The translations under genes were made by a program, and so were the position numbers. The notes under the pieces are model-generated. The model had not been told where the DNA came from and did not search any database. It saw only the letters and a list, made by a program, of their open reading frames with translations. From NCBI GenBank assembly GCA_020853255.1, contig JADYZI010000137.1:1-8728 (forward strand): DNA of 8,728 nt, written 5' to 3'. Positions 1 to 6,670 of this stretch are shown in pieces. Numbering within the stretch: position 1 is the first letter of the stretch; every line of letters starts with the position of its first letter. The stretch is from Acidobacteriota bacterium (lineage in GTDB: Bacteria > Acidobacteriota > Blastocatellia > Pyrinomonadales > Pyrinomonadaceae).

Positions 1-2
1 CG

Positions 3-614
3 AACAATGGGCTTCTTGCTTACACGCTTGGCGAATGGACATTCACGCCAAAGGCCCGGCCGAAGGATATTCGCGTCGGCGAATACGCTACGGTCTGGAG
101 CAAAGTGAATGGAAGATACAAGGCAATACTTGATATAGAGGTTTCGCATCCCGTGCTTGAACGGGCGGAAGACCGCCTTCACATTCCAAAACCGCGCGGC
201 GGCCACAGCAACAAGCAGGGTTGGTCGGCGACCGACGCGACGATGAATTTTCTTAGAATGAGCATGTCAAAAGCAGGGCTTGGGAAGGCATATGATATGT
301 TCGCCGCCGAAGACGTGATCTTGCTGCGCGATGGTTTGCCGCCGATCGTGGGCCGAGGCCTTGCCGAGGACGAAACAGAAAAATACGCAGCGGTCGATTT
401 TCCAAAACGCGTTGCCCAGTTTCAAACCGGCGACATGGCCTATACCTGGAATCCGTGCTCATACGCTGACAGCGGTGAAGGTATGGAGAAGGGAAATTGC
501 CTCCACATCTGGAAATTCCGCGATAAGAAATGGCTGATCCTTCTTGGAGTATTTGCAAAGGTTGCGAACACGACAAGGCCTGTACTAAAAGAGGCAGCGG
601 GCAAGGAAAACTAG
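3..614 (+). CDS. Tandem NTF2-like (SnoaL/DUF4440-type) protein, 5' truncated
   Basis: The frame is open from the window edge to the TAG at 612-614, giving 203 visible residues, so the N-terminus is missing. A GTG at 105 is in frame, but coding sequence clearly continues upstream of it, so it is not the start. The visible part is the end of one domain followed by a complete second one. Upstream, LLAYTLGEWTF, then EYATVWSKVNGRYKAILDI, mirrors DMAYTWNPCSY, then CLHIWKFRDKKWLILLGVF, near the C-terminus. This is the strand pattern (xxAYTxG...W+...W.+xLDI) of DUF4440/SnoaL-like NTF2-fold proteins. The second domain has the expected start (helix MNFLRMSMSKAGLGKAYDMF, then AAEDVILLRDG). NTF2-like folds bind small ligands or act as enzymes; no catalytic set is evident, so the substrate is unknown. 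The tail after the last strand is short and polar. The family call is fairly secure; the function is not known. Confidence 0.75.
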   Translation, partial: NNGLLAYTLGEWTFTPKARPKDIRVGEYATVWSKVNGRYKAILDIEVSHPVLERAEDRLHIPKPRGGHSNKQGWSATDATMNFLRMSMSKAGLGKAYDMFAAEDVILLRDGLPPIVGRGLAEDETEKYAAVDFPKRVAQFQTGDMAYTWNPCSYADSGEGMEKGNCLHIWKFRDKKWLILLGVFAKVANTTRPVLKEAAGKEN

Positions 615-670
615 GTTCGCGAAAGAAGAAGATATCGGCAAAAAACTACGTGGAAATTATCTATTGCAGG

Positions 671-689
671 CCGCTGTTGGACGCAGCGG
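671..689. terminator. Possible weak bidirectional hairpin between convergent genes
   Basis: A perfect 6-bp stem (CCGCTG at 671-676, CAGCGG at 684-689) with a 7-nt loop sits in the 80-bp gap between the convergent stop codons at 614 and 695. Flanks are AT-rich (ATAATTTA on the right, AATAGATAATTT on the left-reading strand) but lack a true T-run, so termination is only a possibility. Confidence 0.3.
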
Positions 690-694
690 ATAAT

Positions 695-1642
695 TTACTT
701 CACCCGAACGACCTCGACCGATGTTGAGGCTCGGGCGGCGATGGCGGCCGAGGTGCTTCCCAGAAGAAAGCGCTCGACACGGCTTCCAAATTTATTCGCT
801 CCGACAAAGATACAATCAGCATTCCAGCGAGCGGCCTCAGCGATGAGAACTTCCTTGGGATGGCCGGAAATAACCTCAAACGACGTTGGCATACCCGCCG
901 GAGCGAGGCCAACGAGCTCTTCACGGGCGCGGTTACCAAGCCAGTCCCGTTCCGACGTATTGATATCGGCAACGGCGGCCGATACTGGTGGGATGAAGCG
1001 GCCAATGGCTGAAGGCACCATCTCCTCGGCGGCCGAAACAACGCGTACCTCTGATCCCTTGGGCCATGAACGGGCTGCCACCGCTTTCAAGGCGGCGATC
1101 GACCCTTGTGATCCATCAAATCCAACAAGCAGTCGGACCGGGGCCTCATCCACTTCAATTTTTCCGCGGCCGATCCTGACCGAGCAGCGTGCTTCGGTCA
1201 GTACCTTCTGCGAGATGCTGCCGAGAACGAACCGCCCGATCGCTGAGCGTCCCTGCGACCCGACAACGATAAGATCTACATCGAACTCATCTGCCGTCTC
1301 AATTATTTCCCACGCCGGCGAGCCATAGGTCGCCGCCAACCGAACGTTCCATCCGGGCAGGGCCAATTGGACGCGCTTCCGGGCATGCTCTGCCAGAGTT
1401 TCAGCCTCGGCCAATTTTGCCTTTCCACGGTCCCATTGTTTTTTTATCCACTGTTCCGTCGCGGGGTCGAGAGCCGGTTCCGGCGGGCCTTCAGGTGAGC
1501 GCGATCCATTGGGCGGCGGCAGCCAAACGTCCGCTACCGACACCACCACTGCCTCCCCCGCGCGCGGCAATCCAGCCCGCACGAGGTCGTCCAGAGCAGC
1601 ATCGGAACCCTTTGATCCGTCGTAAGCAATCAGTACCTTCAT
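695..1642 (-). CDS. Tandem-domain universal stress protein (UspA family)
   Basis: A 315-residue cytoplasmic protein made of two Usp domains, a common arrangement. Domain 1 (about 1-158) opens with MKVLIAYDGS (Asp8) and carries the ATP-binding pattern G-2x-G-9x-G-S (Gly128, Gly131, Gly141, Ser142 in VGSQGRSAIGRFVLGS). Domain 2 (about 169-315) restarts with LLVGFDGS and has the related VGANKFGSRVERFLLGS segment, but Lys284 replaces the second glycine and the spacing is one residue longer, so nucleotide binding there may be weakened. A Pro-rich insertion (about 41-60) follows the second strand of domain 1. The ATG at 1642 is chosen because Usp homology starts there and GAGG lies 9 nt upstream; the open frame extends to 1831, but that part is not Usp-like and runs through promoter DNA. 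Usp proteins help cells survive starvation, redox or energy stress. A -24/-12 promoter lies upstream, divergent from an NtrC-type regulator gene. Confidence 0.93.
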   Translation of the reverse strand: MKVLIAYDGSKGSDAALDDLVRAGLPRAGEAVVVSVADVWLPPPNGSRSPEGPPEPALDPATEQWIKKQWDRGKAKLAEAETLAEHARKRVQLALPGWNVRLAATYGSPAWEIIETADEFDVDLIVVGSQGRSAIGRFVLGSISQKVLTEARCSVRIGRGKIEVDEAPVRLLVGFDGSQGSIAALKAVAARSWPKGSEVRVVSAAEEMVPSAIGRFIPPVSAAVADINTSERDWLGNRAREELVGLAPAGMPTSFEVISGHPKEVLIAEAARWNADCIFVGANKFGSRVERFLLGSTSAAIAARASTSVEVVRVK

Positions 1643-1698
1643 TCTCTTGAACCTCGATTGTTCCGGCCACAGAACGCGCTGACTTGTCCACGTGCTGA

Positions 1699-1714
1699 TG
1701 CAAGGTTTATGCCA
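1699..1714 (-). promoter_or_regulatory. Sigma-54 (-24/-12) promoter of the universal stress protein gene
   Basis: Read on the minus strand, 1714 to 1699 is TGGCATAAACCTTGCA. Compared with the consensus TGGCACG-N4-TTGCW, it matches 5 of 7 bases in the -24 block and all 5 in the -12 block, with the invariant GG and GC exactly 10 bases apart. The predicted start is near 1688, leaving a 46-nt leader before the ATG at 1642. The next gene on the other side encodes a sigma-54 activator, which strengthens the call. Confidence 0.75.
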
Positions 1715-1772
1715 CATTCGGCGTCGTGAAACCGCCGATTTTACAGGTGTTCGGCAATTCAGTTTCTGACTA

Positions 1773-1790
1773 CCGCGAAAATTTTCACGG
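1773..1790. promoter_or_regulatory. 18-bp near-palindrome, candidate enhancer/operator of the NtrC-type regulator
   Basis: CCGCGAAAATTTTCACGG is an inverted repeat with half-sites CCGCGAAAA and CCGTGAAAA (one mismatched pair). Its centre (1781/1782) is about 94 bp upstream of the predicted sigma-54 start of the stress-protein gene, a usual position for an enhancer. It is also about 50 bp upstream of the predicted start of the regulator gene, so it could serve in autoregulation. That the adjacent regulator binds it is inference. Confidence 0.45.
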
Positions 1791-1815
1791 CAACGGGAAA
1801 AATGTACGAGAATGT

Positions 1816-1824
1816 TGCTATAAT
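1816..1824 (+). promoter_or_regulatory. Extended -10 promoter for the regulator-kinase operon
   Basis: TGCTATAAT is a perfect TATAAT with the TGn extension that can compensate for a poor -35. The -35 position at 17-bp spacing (1796-1801, GGAAAA) does not resemble TTGACA. The predicted start is near 1831, giving a leader of about 21 nt before the ATG at 1852. Extended -10 promoters are read by the housekeeping sigma factor, if this lineage follows the usual pattern. Confidence 0.5.
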
Positions 1825-1851
1825 CCGACAAACGCCCGTGGCGGTCCTCAA

Positions 1852-3228
1852 ATGTCGATAAAACAAAAGGTCCTGATAGTCGATGACGATTCGTTCATCC
1901 GGCTCGCGCTTGTCGAGGCGCTTCGCTCGTGGTCGTACGAACCATTTGAGGCGGACAGTGTTGCGACGGCCGAGGCCGCGATTGCTGAGATCGAACCATC
2001 TGTTGCCTTGCTCGACATTGACCTTCCGGACGGGTCAGGCCTCGATGTTCTGACGCACATTCGCGAGGTGCGGCCGGAGACGATAACGATAATGGTCACT
2101 GGCAACGTCGATGTTCCTAACGTGGTTGCCGCCCTCCGCGGCGGTGCCCATGATTTTATTGGAAAGCCAATAAAGCTTGAAGAGCTGCGCGTAACCCTCA
2201 GAAATTCGGTCGAAACGCGATCATTACGGCGTGAAGTGAGTGCCGCCAGAAATGAACGGGCAAAAGGATCGGGCTTTTCGCGGATAATCGGCGAATCGGC
2301 CCAGTTAAAACGTGCAATAGAAGTTGCAAGGCGCGTAGCCGAATCGGACGTATTGTCGATACTGCTCCAGGGCGAAACAGGGACCGGCAAGGACCTGTTC
2401 GCTCGCGCCATCCATTTTGCAAGCGAACGGGCAAATGCCCCGTACCTGGCAATAAACTGCGCGGCGCTGCCTGCAACGCTTATCGAATCTGAGCTGTTCG
2501 GCTATGAAAAAGGTGCGTTCACTGACGCCAAGCAAAGGAAAGAAGGCCTTTTCGAACAGGCACAAGGCGGCACGATATTCCTCGATGAGATCGGCGAACT
2601 TGAACTGCCGCTTCAGGCAAAGTTGCTGCGGGTCCTGGAGGACAAGACGTTTCGCCGCGTTGGCGGCCTGAAAGATATCCCGATGGATGTCCGTATCATT
2701 GCCGCTTCAAATCGCGATCTGAAAAAGTCCGGTGAAACAGGTGAGTTCAGGCTCGATCTTTATTACCGGCTTTCGGTCATTCAGGTCGACATTCCGCCGC
2801 TTCGGGAACGCGGCGACGATGTGATACTGCTGGCGAAGCATTACATCGAGAAAGCAAATGAAAAAAGGCGCGGAAAGCGGCTCAAAGGCCTGCAGCCGGA
2901 TGTCGAGCGCGTGTTCATGTCATACCCATGGTCCGGCAATGTTCGCGAACTTCGCAATGTCATTGAGCGGGCATCGATCCTTGAAGATGGAGAATATGTG
3001 ACCATGAACCACCTGCCCGGCGACATGGTAACAGGAAGCTTTGTCACCAATAATGGCGGGACCGGCATCGTTCTGCCTCCCGGCGGCATCCCGCTGGAGA
3101 CGGCGGAACTTGAACTTGCTAAACAGGCGATGGAACGAGCCGGCGGAAATTTGACCAAGGCAGCCAAGCTGCTCGACATTACCCGCGACCAGTTGAGGTA
3201 TAAGCTTAAAAAATCCGGTGAATATTGA
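1852..3228 (+). CDS. Sigma-54-dependent NtrC-family response regulator
   Basis: 458 residues with the full NtrC architecture. The receiver (about 5-120) has the acidic pocket Asp11-Asp13, phospho-acceptor Asp55 in [11 protein letters not shown], Thr83 and Lys105 (GKP). The AAA+ domain (about 143-372) has Walker A GETGTGKD (174-181), a GAFTDA loop (221-226; canonical is GAFTGA), Walker B TIFLDE (241-246), candidate arginine fingers Arg300/Arg306 (FRLDLYYRL), and [18 protein letters not shown] Fis-type helix-turn-helix (about 415-456) ends the protein: [21 protein letters not shown]. Such proteins bind upstream enhancers, form ATP-driven rings and open sigma-54 promoters once phosphorylated. 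The ATG at 1852 begins the receiver; an upstream in-frame GTG at 1726 would add 42 non-homologous residues and cross the promoter. No strong Shine-Dalgarno sequence is visible. Its last 11 nt overlap the kinase gene, its likely partner. The family is certain; the signal and regulon are not. Confidence 0.95.
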   Translation: MSIKQKVLIVDDDSFIRLALVEALRSWSYEPFEADSVATAEAAIAEIEPSVALLDIDLPDGSGLDVLTHIREVRPETITIMVTGNVDVPNVVAALRGGAHDFIGKPIKLEELRVTLRNSVETRSLRREVSAARNERAKGSGFSRIIGESAQLKRAIEVARRVAESDVLSILLQGETGTGKDLFARAIHFASERANAPYLAINCAALPATLIESELFGYEKGAFTDAKQRKEGLFEQAQGGTIFLDEIGELELPLQAKLLRVLEDKTFRRVGGLKDIPMDVRIIAASNRDLKKSGETGEFRLDLYYRLSVIQVDIPPLRERGDDVILLAKHYIEKANEKRRGKRLKGLQPDVERVFMSYPWSGNVRELRNVIERASILEDGEYVTMNHLPGDMVTGSFVTNNGGTGIVLPPGGIPLETAELELAKQAMERAGGNLTKAAKLLDITRDQLRYKLKKSGEY

Positions 3229-5167
3229 GCAAGACCAAGATCCGGAACGCCCAATGGGCGATGAGGCGGCGGCAGACGATCCACTACAGAGATCGACTGC
3301 CGAAAACCGCCTTTTAAAAGAGCGCGCAGACCTTAAGTTTGCCCTCGATCAGGCGGCGATCGTTGCGACAACCGACCATCGCGGCCGGATCACTTACGTC
3401 AACCAGAAGTTCTGCGAGATATCAAAATACTCCCGCGATGAACTGATCGGACAAGACCACCGCATAATAAATTCCGGCTACCACCCGAAAGAGTTTATTC
3501 GTGATCTCTGGACAACGATCGCGCGCGGCAATGTTTGGCGGGGTGAACTTAGAAATCGAGCCAAGGACGGCTCTGTCTACTGGGTCGATACAACAATAGT
3601 TCCATTCCTTGACGAGTCCGGCAAACCCTTTCAATATATTGCGATCCGCTACGAGGTTACCGAGCGAAAGCTTGCCGAAGAACGGATCCGGCAGCAGGCA
3701 TCGCTGCTGGACCAGGCCCAGGACGCCATAATGGTGTGCGACCTGAACCTCAAACTCCTATATTGGAACAGCGGCGCCGAACGAACATATGGATATTCCG
3801 TCGACGAGGTGCTCGGAAAGGAAATAAACGAGGTCTTTCGTCCTGACGTGCCGCTTGGCCCAGAGGTGGACGCGAACGATTCTTGGAACAAGGAGTTCAT
3901 CCATAGAACAAAGTCGGGCGAGGCGATCAATGTAATGAGCCGGTGGACCATGGTGCGCAATGAGCGCGGCCAGCCAGATTATTTTCTGATAACGAATACG
4001 GATGTTACAGAACAGCGAAAAAGTGAGATCCACCTCTTCCGTGCCCAGAGAATGGAATCGATCGGCACGCTCGCCGGCGGCATCGCCCACGACCTGAACA
4101 ATGTTCTTTCGCCAATATTGATGTCAGTTGACATGCTGCAGCTTCGCGGTCCCGATCCAGAGACCGAACGATGGCTTAGAATGATCCGCAATAGTGCGGA
4201 GCGCGGAGCGGTCCTGATAAAACAGGTGCTCACATTTGCCCGAGGATTCGGCGGCGAGCGCGTCTCGGTTCAACTCAAGCATATTGTCAAAGAACTTCTT
4301 GGCGTTCTGGGCCAGACCCTGCCAAAGAACATTCAGGTCAAATACGATATACGGCCGGACCTTTCGGTGATCTCGGCGGATCCGACAAACCTGCATCAGG
4401 TCTTGATGAATCTGTGCATTAACGCACGCGATGCAATGCCTGATGGCGGCACGCTTCGCATCACGGCTGAAAATGTGGAGGTTGATGCCCAGTTGGCCGG
4501 CCTTTATCCGGAAGTTCCGCCCGGAAAATATGTTCGGATCATTATTGAAGACACAGGCACCGGTATTCCAGCCGAAACGCTGCCGCGCATATTCGATCCG
4601 TTCTTTACGACCAAAGAGATCGGAATGGGAACGGGCCTCGGCCTTTCTACAACACTTACGATCGTCAAAGGCCACGGCGGTTTTCTGGATGTCACCAGTG
4701 AGTTGGGCCGCGGGTCACGATTTTCGATCTATTTGCCCGCGATCGAAGCCGACACAAGCTCTTCCAAAAATGTTGAAAAACGCGATCCGCCGAGCGGTTC
4801 TGGCGAACTTGTGCTCATCGTGGATGACGAGGACGCCATCCGCGAGGTCGGGCGGGCGACACTTGAGCGTTATGGCTATCGCGTTCTGACAGCGAATAAT
4901 GGTTTGGAGGCAATGGCCCTGTTCGAAGCTCAGCCCGGAGCTATCGCGGTTGTCGTAACTGACATGGCCATGCCGGTGATGGGCGGCCGGGAATTGATCG
5001 AACAAATAAGGGCGGCCAATTCAGGCCAGCGAGTGATCGCGATGAGCGGAATGATGGACCGGTCCGAATCCGCCCAGATCGAGGCCGCCGGCATTAGCAA
5101 CATTTTGTCCAAGCCGTTTACCGCTGAAAAGCTCCTTCAGTCGATCCATCAGGCCCTTCTGCGATGA
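3218..5167 (+). CDS. Soluble PAS-PAS hybrid histidine kinase with C-terminal receiver
   Basis: 649 residues without signal peptide or membrane segment, so probably cytoplasmic. Order: PAS 1 (about 38-152, ending [11 protein letters not shown]), PAS 2 (about 162-268, ending DVTEQRKSE), HisKA with phospho-acceptor His291 in GGIAHDLNN, HATPase (N-box Asn398/Asn402, G1 EDTGTGIP at 444-451, F-box [10 protein letters not shown]2 GTGLGL at 471-476), then a receiver (about 531-647) with Asp536/Asp537, phospho-acceptor Asp582, Ser610 and Lys632. The PAS domains should sense an internal cue such as redox state or a small ligand; no FAD or haem signature is obvious. The GTG start at 3218 overlaps the regulator's stop by 11 nt, suggesting translational coupling. 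An ATG at 3254, after a weak GGAA, is an alternative start that would remove 12 residues and no domain. No Hpt domain is present here, so the receiver may be an off-switch or phosphate sink rather than a relay step. It probably phosphorylates the upstream NtrC-type regulator. Confidence 0.93.
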   Translation: MNIEQDQDPERPMGDEAAADDPLQRSTAENRLLKERADLKFALDQAAIVATTDHRGRITYVNQKFCEISKYSRDELIGQDHRIINSGYHPKEFIRDLWTTIARGNVWRGELRNRAKDGSVYWVDTTIVPFLDESGKPFQYIAIRYEVTERKLAEERIRQQASLLDQAQDAIMVCDLNLKLLYWNSGAERTYGYSVDEVLGKEINEVFRPDVPLGPEVDANDSWNKEFIHRTKSGEAINVMSRWTMVRNERGQPDYFLITNTDVTEQRKSEIHLFRAQRMESIGTLAGGIAHDLNNVLSPILMSVDMLQLRGPDPETERWLRMIRNSAERGAVLIKQVLTFARGFGGERVSVQLKHIVKELLGVLGQTLPKNIQVKYDIRPDLSVISADPTNLHQVLMNLCINARDAMPDGGTLRITAENVEVDAQLAGLYPEVPPGKYVRIIIEDTGTGIPAETLPRIFDPFFTTKEIGMGTGLGLSTTLTIVKGHGGFLDVTSELGRGSRFSIYLPAIEADTSSSKNVEKRDPPSGSGELVLIVDDEDAIREVGRATLERYGYRVLTANNGLEAMALFEAQPGAIAVVVTDMAMPVMGGRELIEQIRAANSGQRVIAMSGMMDRSESAQIEAAGISNILSKPFTAEKLLQSIHQALLR

Positions 5168-5208
5168 CAACCGCAATGACCTTCCCCAAACGCGTCGAGG
5201 CAGCCCGC

Positions 5209-5940
5209 TTATCCAGCCAATCGCTTGACGAGGTCGCCGGCTAAATAGGCTAGTGTCGCGGCGGCCGCACCTATTAGCAGGGTGATCGCACCAGACCGCA
5301 ACCATGAGTCGGTTGACCACCGGGCCTTCACTGAACCAATACCAAAAAAGACAATGCAGGTGATCGCCGATGAAAGGGCGAATGCGTTGTCAAGTCCAAA
5401 CAAAAACGGCACAATGGGAGCCAATCCGCAGATGACAAAGGCTGCAAAGGTGCTGGCCGCCGCCGCCCATTCCGAGCGCACGGTCGAAGGCAGCCCATAT
5501 TCCTCGACCAGCATGGTGTCTATCCATCGCTGCCGGTCGGAGGTGATGATCCTGACCGTGTTCTCCAGGTCGTCGCCTTCAAACCCTTTTGCGGCATAAA
5601 TTTGTCGCACCTCTTCGCGCTCGCCGTCCGGGTCGATGTCGATATGCTTTGCTTCGATGCGGGCAATGCGCTCGTGATCATCCTTTTCGGCACGGGTCCC
5701 AAGAAAGTTCGAGGCCGCCATCGAAAAGCCGTCAGCCAAAAGATTGGCCGCGCCGAGTATGACGATTATATTCGGTTCAAGTTTTGCCCCGATGGTTCCC
5801 GCAACGACCGCAAATGTCGTAACTGCCCCGTCTACACCACCGTAAACAAAATCGCGCAGGTAATTATGGCGGGTCCCGGCGGCAAATCGTTCGGCGATCG
5901 ATTCCGGCGAATGATCGTGTTCGAGCTTATTTTTGGCCAT
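5209..5940 (-). CDS. VIT1/CCC1-family iron/manganese transporter
   Basis: 243 residues, the usual size. The N-terminal part has helix 1 (about 31-50) with the family motif [13 protein letters not shown] (Asp37), then helix 2 (about 58-80) with [16 protein letters not shown]. Asp37, Asp70 and Met74 sit where the plant VIT1 transporters place their metal-translocating residues. A charged stretch (about 84-150) rich in Glu, Asp and His, including EREEVRQIY and DTMLVEEYG with Met143, matches the cytoplasmic metal-binding hairpin of the family. Three further helices follow (about 158-181, 186-206, 214-236). These proteins move Fe2+ or Mn2+ out of the cytosol, usually in exchange for protons; the metal here is unknown. 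The ATG start at 5940 has a strong ribosome-binding site. The gene is convergent with the kinase gene (41-nt gap, no clear hairpin) and divergent from the small membrane protein gene. No convincing promoter was found. Confidence 0.9.
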   Translation of the reverse strand: MAKNKLEHDHSPESIAERFAAGTRHNYLRDFVYGGVDGAVTTFAVVAGTIGAKLEPNIIVILGAANLLADGFSMAASNFLGTRAEKDDHERIARIEAKHIDIDPDGEREEVRQIYAAKGFEGDDLENTVRIITSDRQRWIDTMLVEEYGLPSTVRSEWAAAASTFAAFVICGLAPIVPFLFGLDNAFALSSAITCIVFFGIGSVKARWSTDSWLRSGAITLLIGAAAATLAYLAGDLVKRLAG

Positions 5941-5944
5941 TTAA

Positions 5945-5952
5945 CCTTCTCC
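5945..5952 (-). promoter_or_regulatory. Ribosome-binding site of the VIT-family gene
   Basis: On the minus strand GGAGAAGG lies 4 nt upstream of the ATG at 5940. It supports this start. Confidence 0.7.
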
Positions 5953-6044
5953 AGAGTGAACCTTCAGCGTGCCTTCGCGCCAGCCCGTTCGTCAAGGGCG
6001 ATCTTGCGATTGAGATAGATCACGGAAAGTTCAGCCAAGGCACA

Positions 6045-6062
6045 GCGTGGATTTTTACACAG
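6045..6062. promoter_or_regulatory. Degenerate match to the 1773-1790 palindrome
   Basis: GCGTGGATTTTTACACAG matches the 18-bp near-palindrome near the stress-protein gene at 11 of 18 positions, including CG-Y-G on the left and CAC on the right with the same spacing. Its centre is about 105 bp upstream of the start predicted from the sigma-54-like element at 6133. The match is weak enough to be chance; it is recorded because of the position. Confidence 0.2.
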
Positions 6063-6132
6063 GATCTTCCCCGATTGCGGAGAATTCCACGTGTGAACCA
6101 CATGAAAGTGCCTAAAAATACAGGCTTTTTTG

Positions 6133-6148
6133 CGGCACGGATATTGAT
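6133..6148 (+). promoter_or_regulatory. Possible sigma-54-like promoter of the small membrane protein gene
   Basis: CGGCACGGATATTGAT matches TGGCACG-N4-TTGCW at 10 of 12 informative bases with exact spacing: GG at 6134-6135, then 10 bases, then GA at 6146-6147 where GC is expected. Loss of the -12 C is a real weakness. A second candidate overlaps downstream (TTGGCATCGAGGACGCG, 6156-6172) with the correct GG-N10-GC but a poor -12 block. The predicted start from the first is near 6159, a 62-nt leader. Confidence 0.4.
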
Positions 6149-6206
6149 TCTCCACTTGGCATCGAGGACGCGATCTTTCTTGGATCTGTCCTTTGAGCTG
6201 ATCAAG

Positions 6207-6212
6207 AAGGAG
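6207..6212 (+). promoter_or_regulatory. Ribosome-binding site of the small membrane protein gene
   Basis: AAGGAG lies 8 nt upstream of the ATG at 6221. It selects this frame over the overlapping frame that opens at GTG 6214, which begins only 1 nt after the site. Confidence 0.7.
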
Positions 6213-6220
6213 CTTGTGCT

Positions 6221-6532
6221 ATGTACGTAAAAATGTATGCGGCAGTTTGTGTTCTGTTCGCAGCTATCTCAGCCGTGGTATTCGTGGCGGGCATGATGAC
6301 CCCGATGGCGGCGGTCTGGTTTGGCTTTATTGCATTCGGCGTGGTTTTCATGGGAATGATCTCTGTGCTGCCTTCAACGATCTCGGTACACGCTCCGCTG
6401 CCGCGGGCCGCTCGGGTGCCTGCAAAAACGTTTGATAACGTCGTTGCCGGCACGTCCGATGCTATTCGTAAGATCGGCGCCGACATCGCAGCCGCCGGAC
6501 AGGTCGAGACACCTGGATTGAAATTGCCCTAA
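6221..6532 (+). CDS. Small two-helix inner-membrane protein, function unknown
   Basis: A 103-residue protein I do not recognise. Two hydrophobic helices, about 6-25 (YAAVCVLFAAISAVVFVAG) and 28-50 (PMAAVWFGFIAFGVVFMGMI), are joined by a very short Met/Pro turn, giving a hairpin in the membrane. The remaining half (51-103) is polar, with Arg62, Arg65 and Lys69 just after the membrane, so both ends probably face the cytoplasm. The tail includes a likely amphipathic stretch (TSDAIRKIGADIAAAG) and no cysteines or known motif. A good Shine-Dalgarno sequence at 6207-6212, hydrophobicity and the stop at 6530-6532 make it a real gene rather than a chance frame. It has its own upstream region, shared divergently with the VIT-family gene, and a sigma-54-like element about 75-90 bp upstream of the start codon. 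A strong terminator follows at 6671. Confidence 0.75.
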   Translation: MYVKMYAAVCVLFAAISAVVFVAGMMTPMAAVWFGFIAFGVVFMGMISVLPSTISVHAPLPRAARVPAKTFDNVVAGTSDAIRKIGADIAAAGQVETPGLKLP

Positions 6533-6538
6533 GCGGGC

Positions 6539-6624
6539 CGTTCGTCATCAGGCGGTTGCCGTACCCTTCCGCCTTCATTCTATGGCGCCGTAAACGACAA
6601 GCGGCGGCTTTGCCTGGACGAACG
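6539..6624 (+). other. Foldable non-coding stretch downstream of the small membrane protein gene
   Basis: The 190-bp gap 6533-6722 has no convincing gene. Its first part can fold: CGTTCGTC (6539-6546) pairs perfectly with GACGAACG (6617-6624). Inside it AGGC (6550-6553) pairs with GCCT (6612-6615), GCCG (6558-6561) with CGGC (6602-6605), and CGCC (6570-6573) with GGCG (6584-6587). It may be a structured 3' leader-out region, an RNA element or a decayed inverted repeat; no known RNA family was recognised. Confidence 0.3.
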
Positions 6625-6670
6625 ATCAACGCGGCCGGAACCAACCCACCCCGGTTATAAGGCCGCTGAT

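Noticed and set aside
741..1328. 195-codon open frame on the plus strand opposite the stress-protein gene
   Set aside because: It is a shadow of a clearly homologous gene on the other strand; Ser/Arg/Pro-rich composition, no domain, no ribosome-binding site.
1643..1831. 63-codon upstream extension of the stress-protein frame
   Set aside because: Usp homology starts at the ATG at 1642; the extension covers the sigma-54 promoter and is not family-like.
1726..1851. 42-codon upstream extension of the regulator frame from GTG 1726
   Set aside because: The receiver starts at 1852; the extension crosses the palindrome and the extended -10 element.
1848..2411. 187-codon minus-strand frame inside the regulator gene
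   Set aside because: Antisense shadow of the receiver and AAA+ coding sequence, Ser/Arg-rich, with no recognisable motif.
4124..4675. 183-codon minus-strand frame inside the kinase gene
   Set aside because: Antisense shadow of the HisKA/HATPase coding sequence with no homology or start signals.
5967..5995. TTGACG on the minus strand as a -35 for the VIT-family gene
   Set aside because: At 17-bp spacing the -10 hexamer would be GCACGC, which is not a promoter element.
5602..6018. 138-codon plus-strand frame opposite the VIT-family gene
   Set aside because: Overlaps a secure gene on the other strand and shows no domain or ribosome-binding site.
6105..6131. Short hairpin with a T6 run (GCCT/AGGC stem) just before the -24 element at 6133
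   Set aside because: The stem has only 4 solid pairs plus a mismatch and a wobble, and no gene reads into it from upstream, so a terminator or attenuator is not supported.
5964..6155. Minus-strand frames (5964-6155, 6020-6205) upstream of the VIT-family gene
   Set aside because: Short, compositionally odd and lying in the divergent control region; no ribosome-binding site seen.
6214..6435. 73-codon frame overlapping the small membrane protein gene
   Set aside because: Its GTG is only 1 nt from the AAGGAG site, and its product is Gly/Arg-rich without membrane helices; the frame at 6221 is correctly spaced and hydrophobic.
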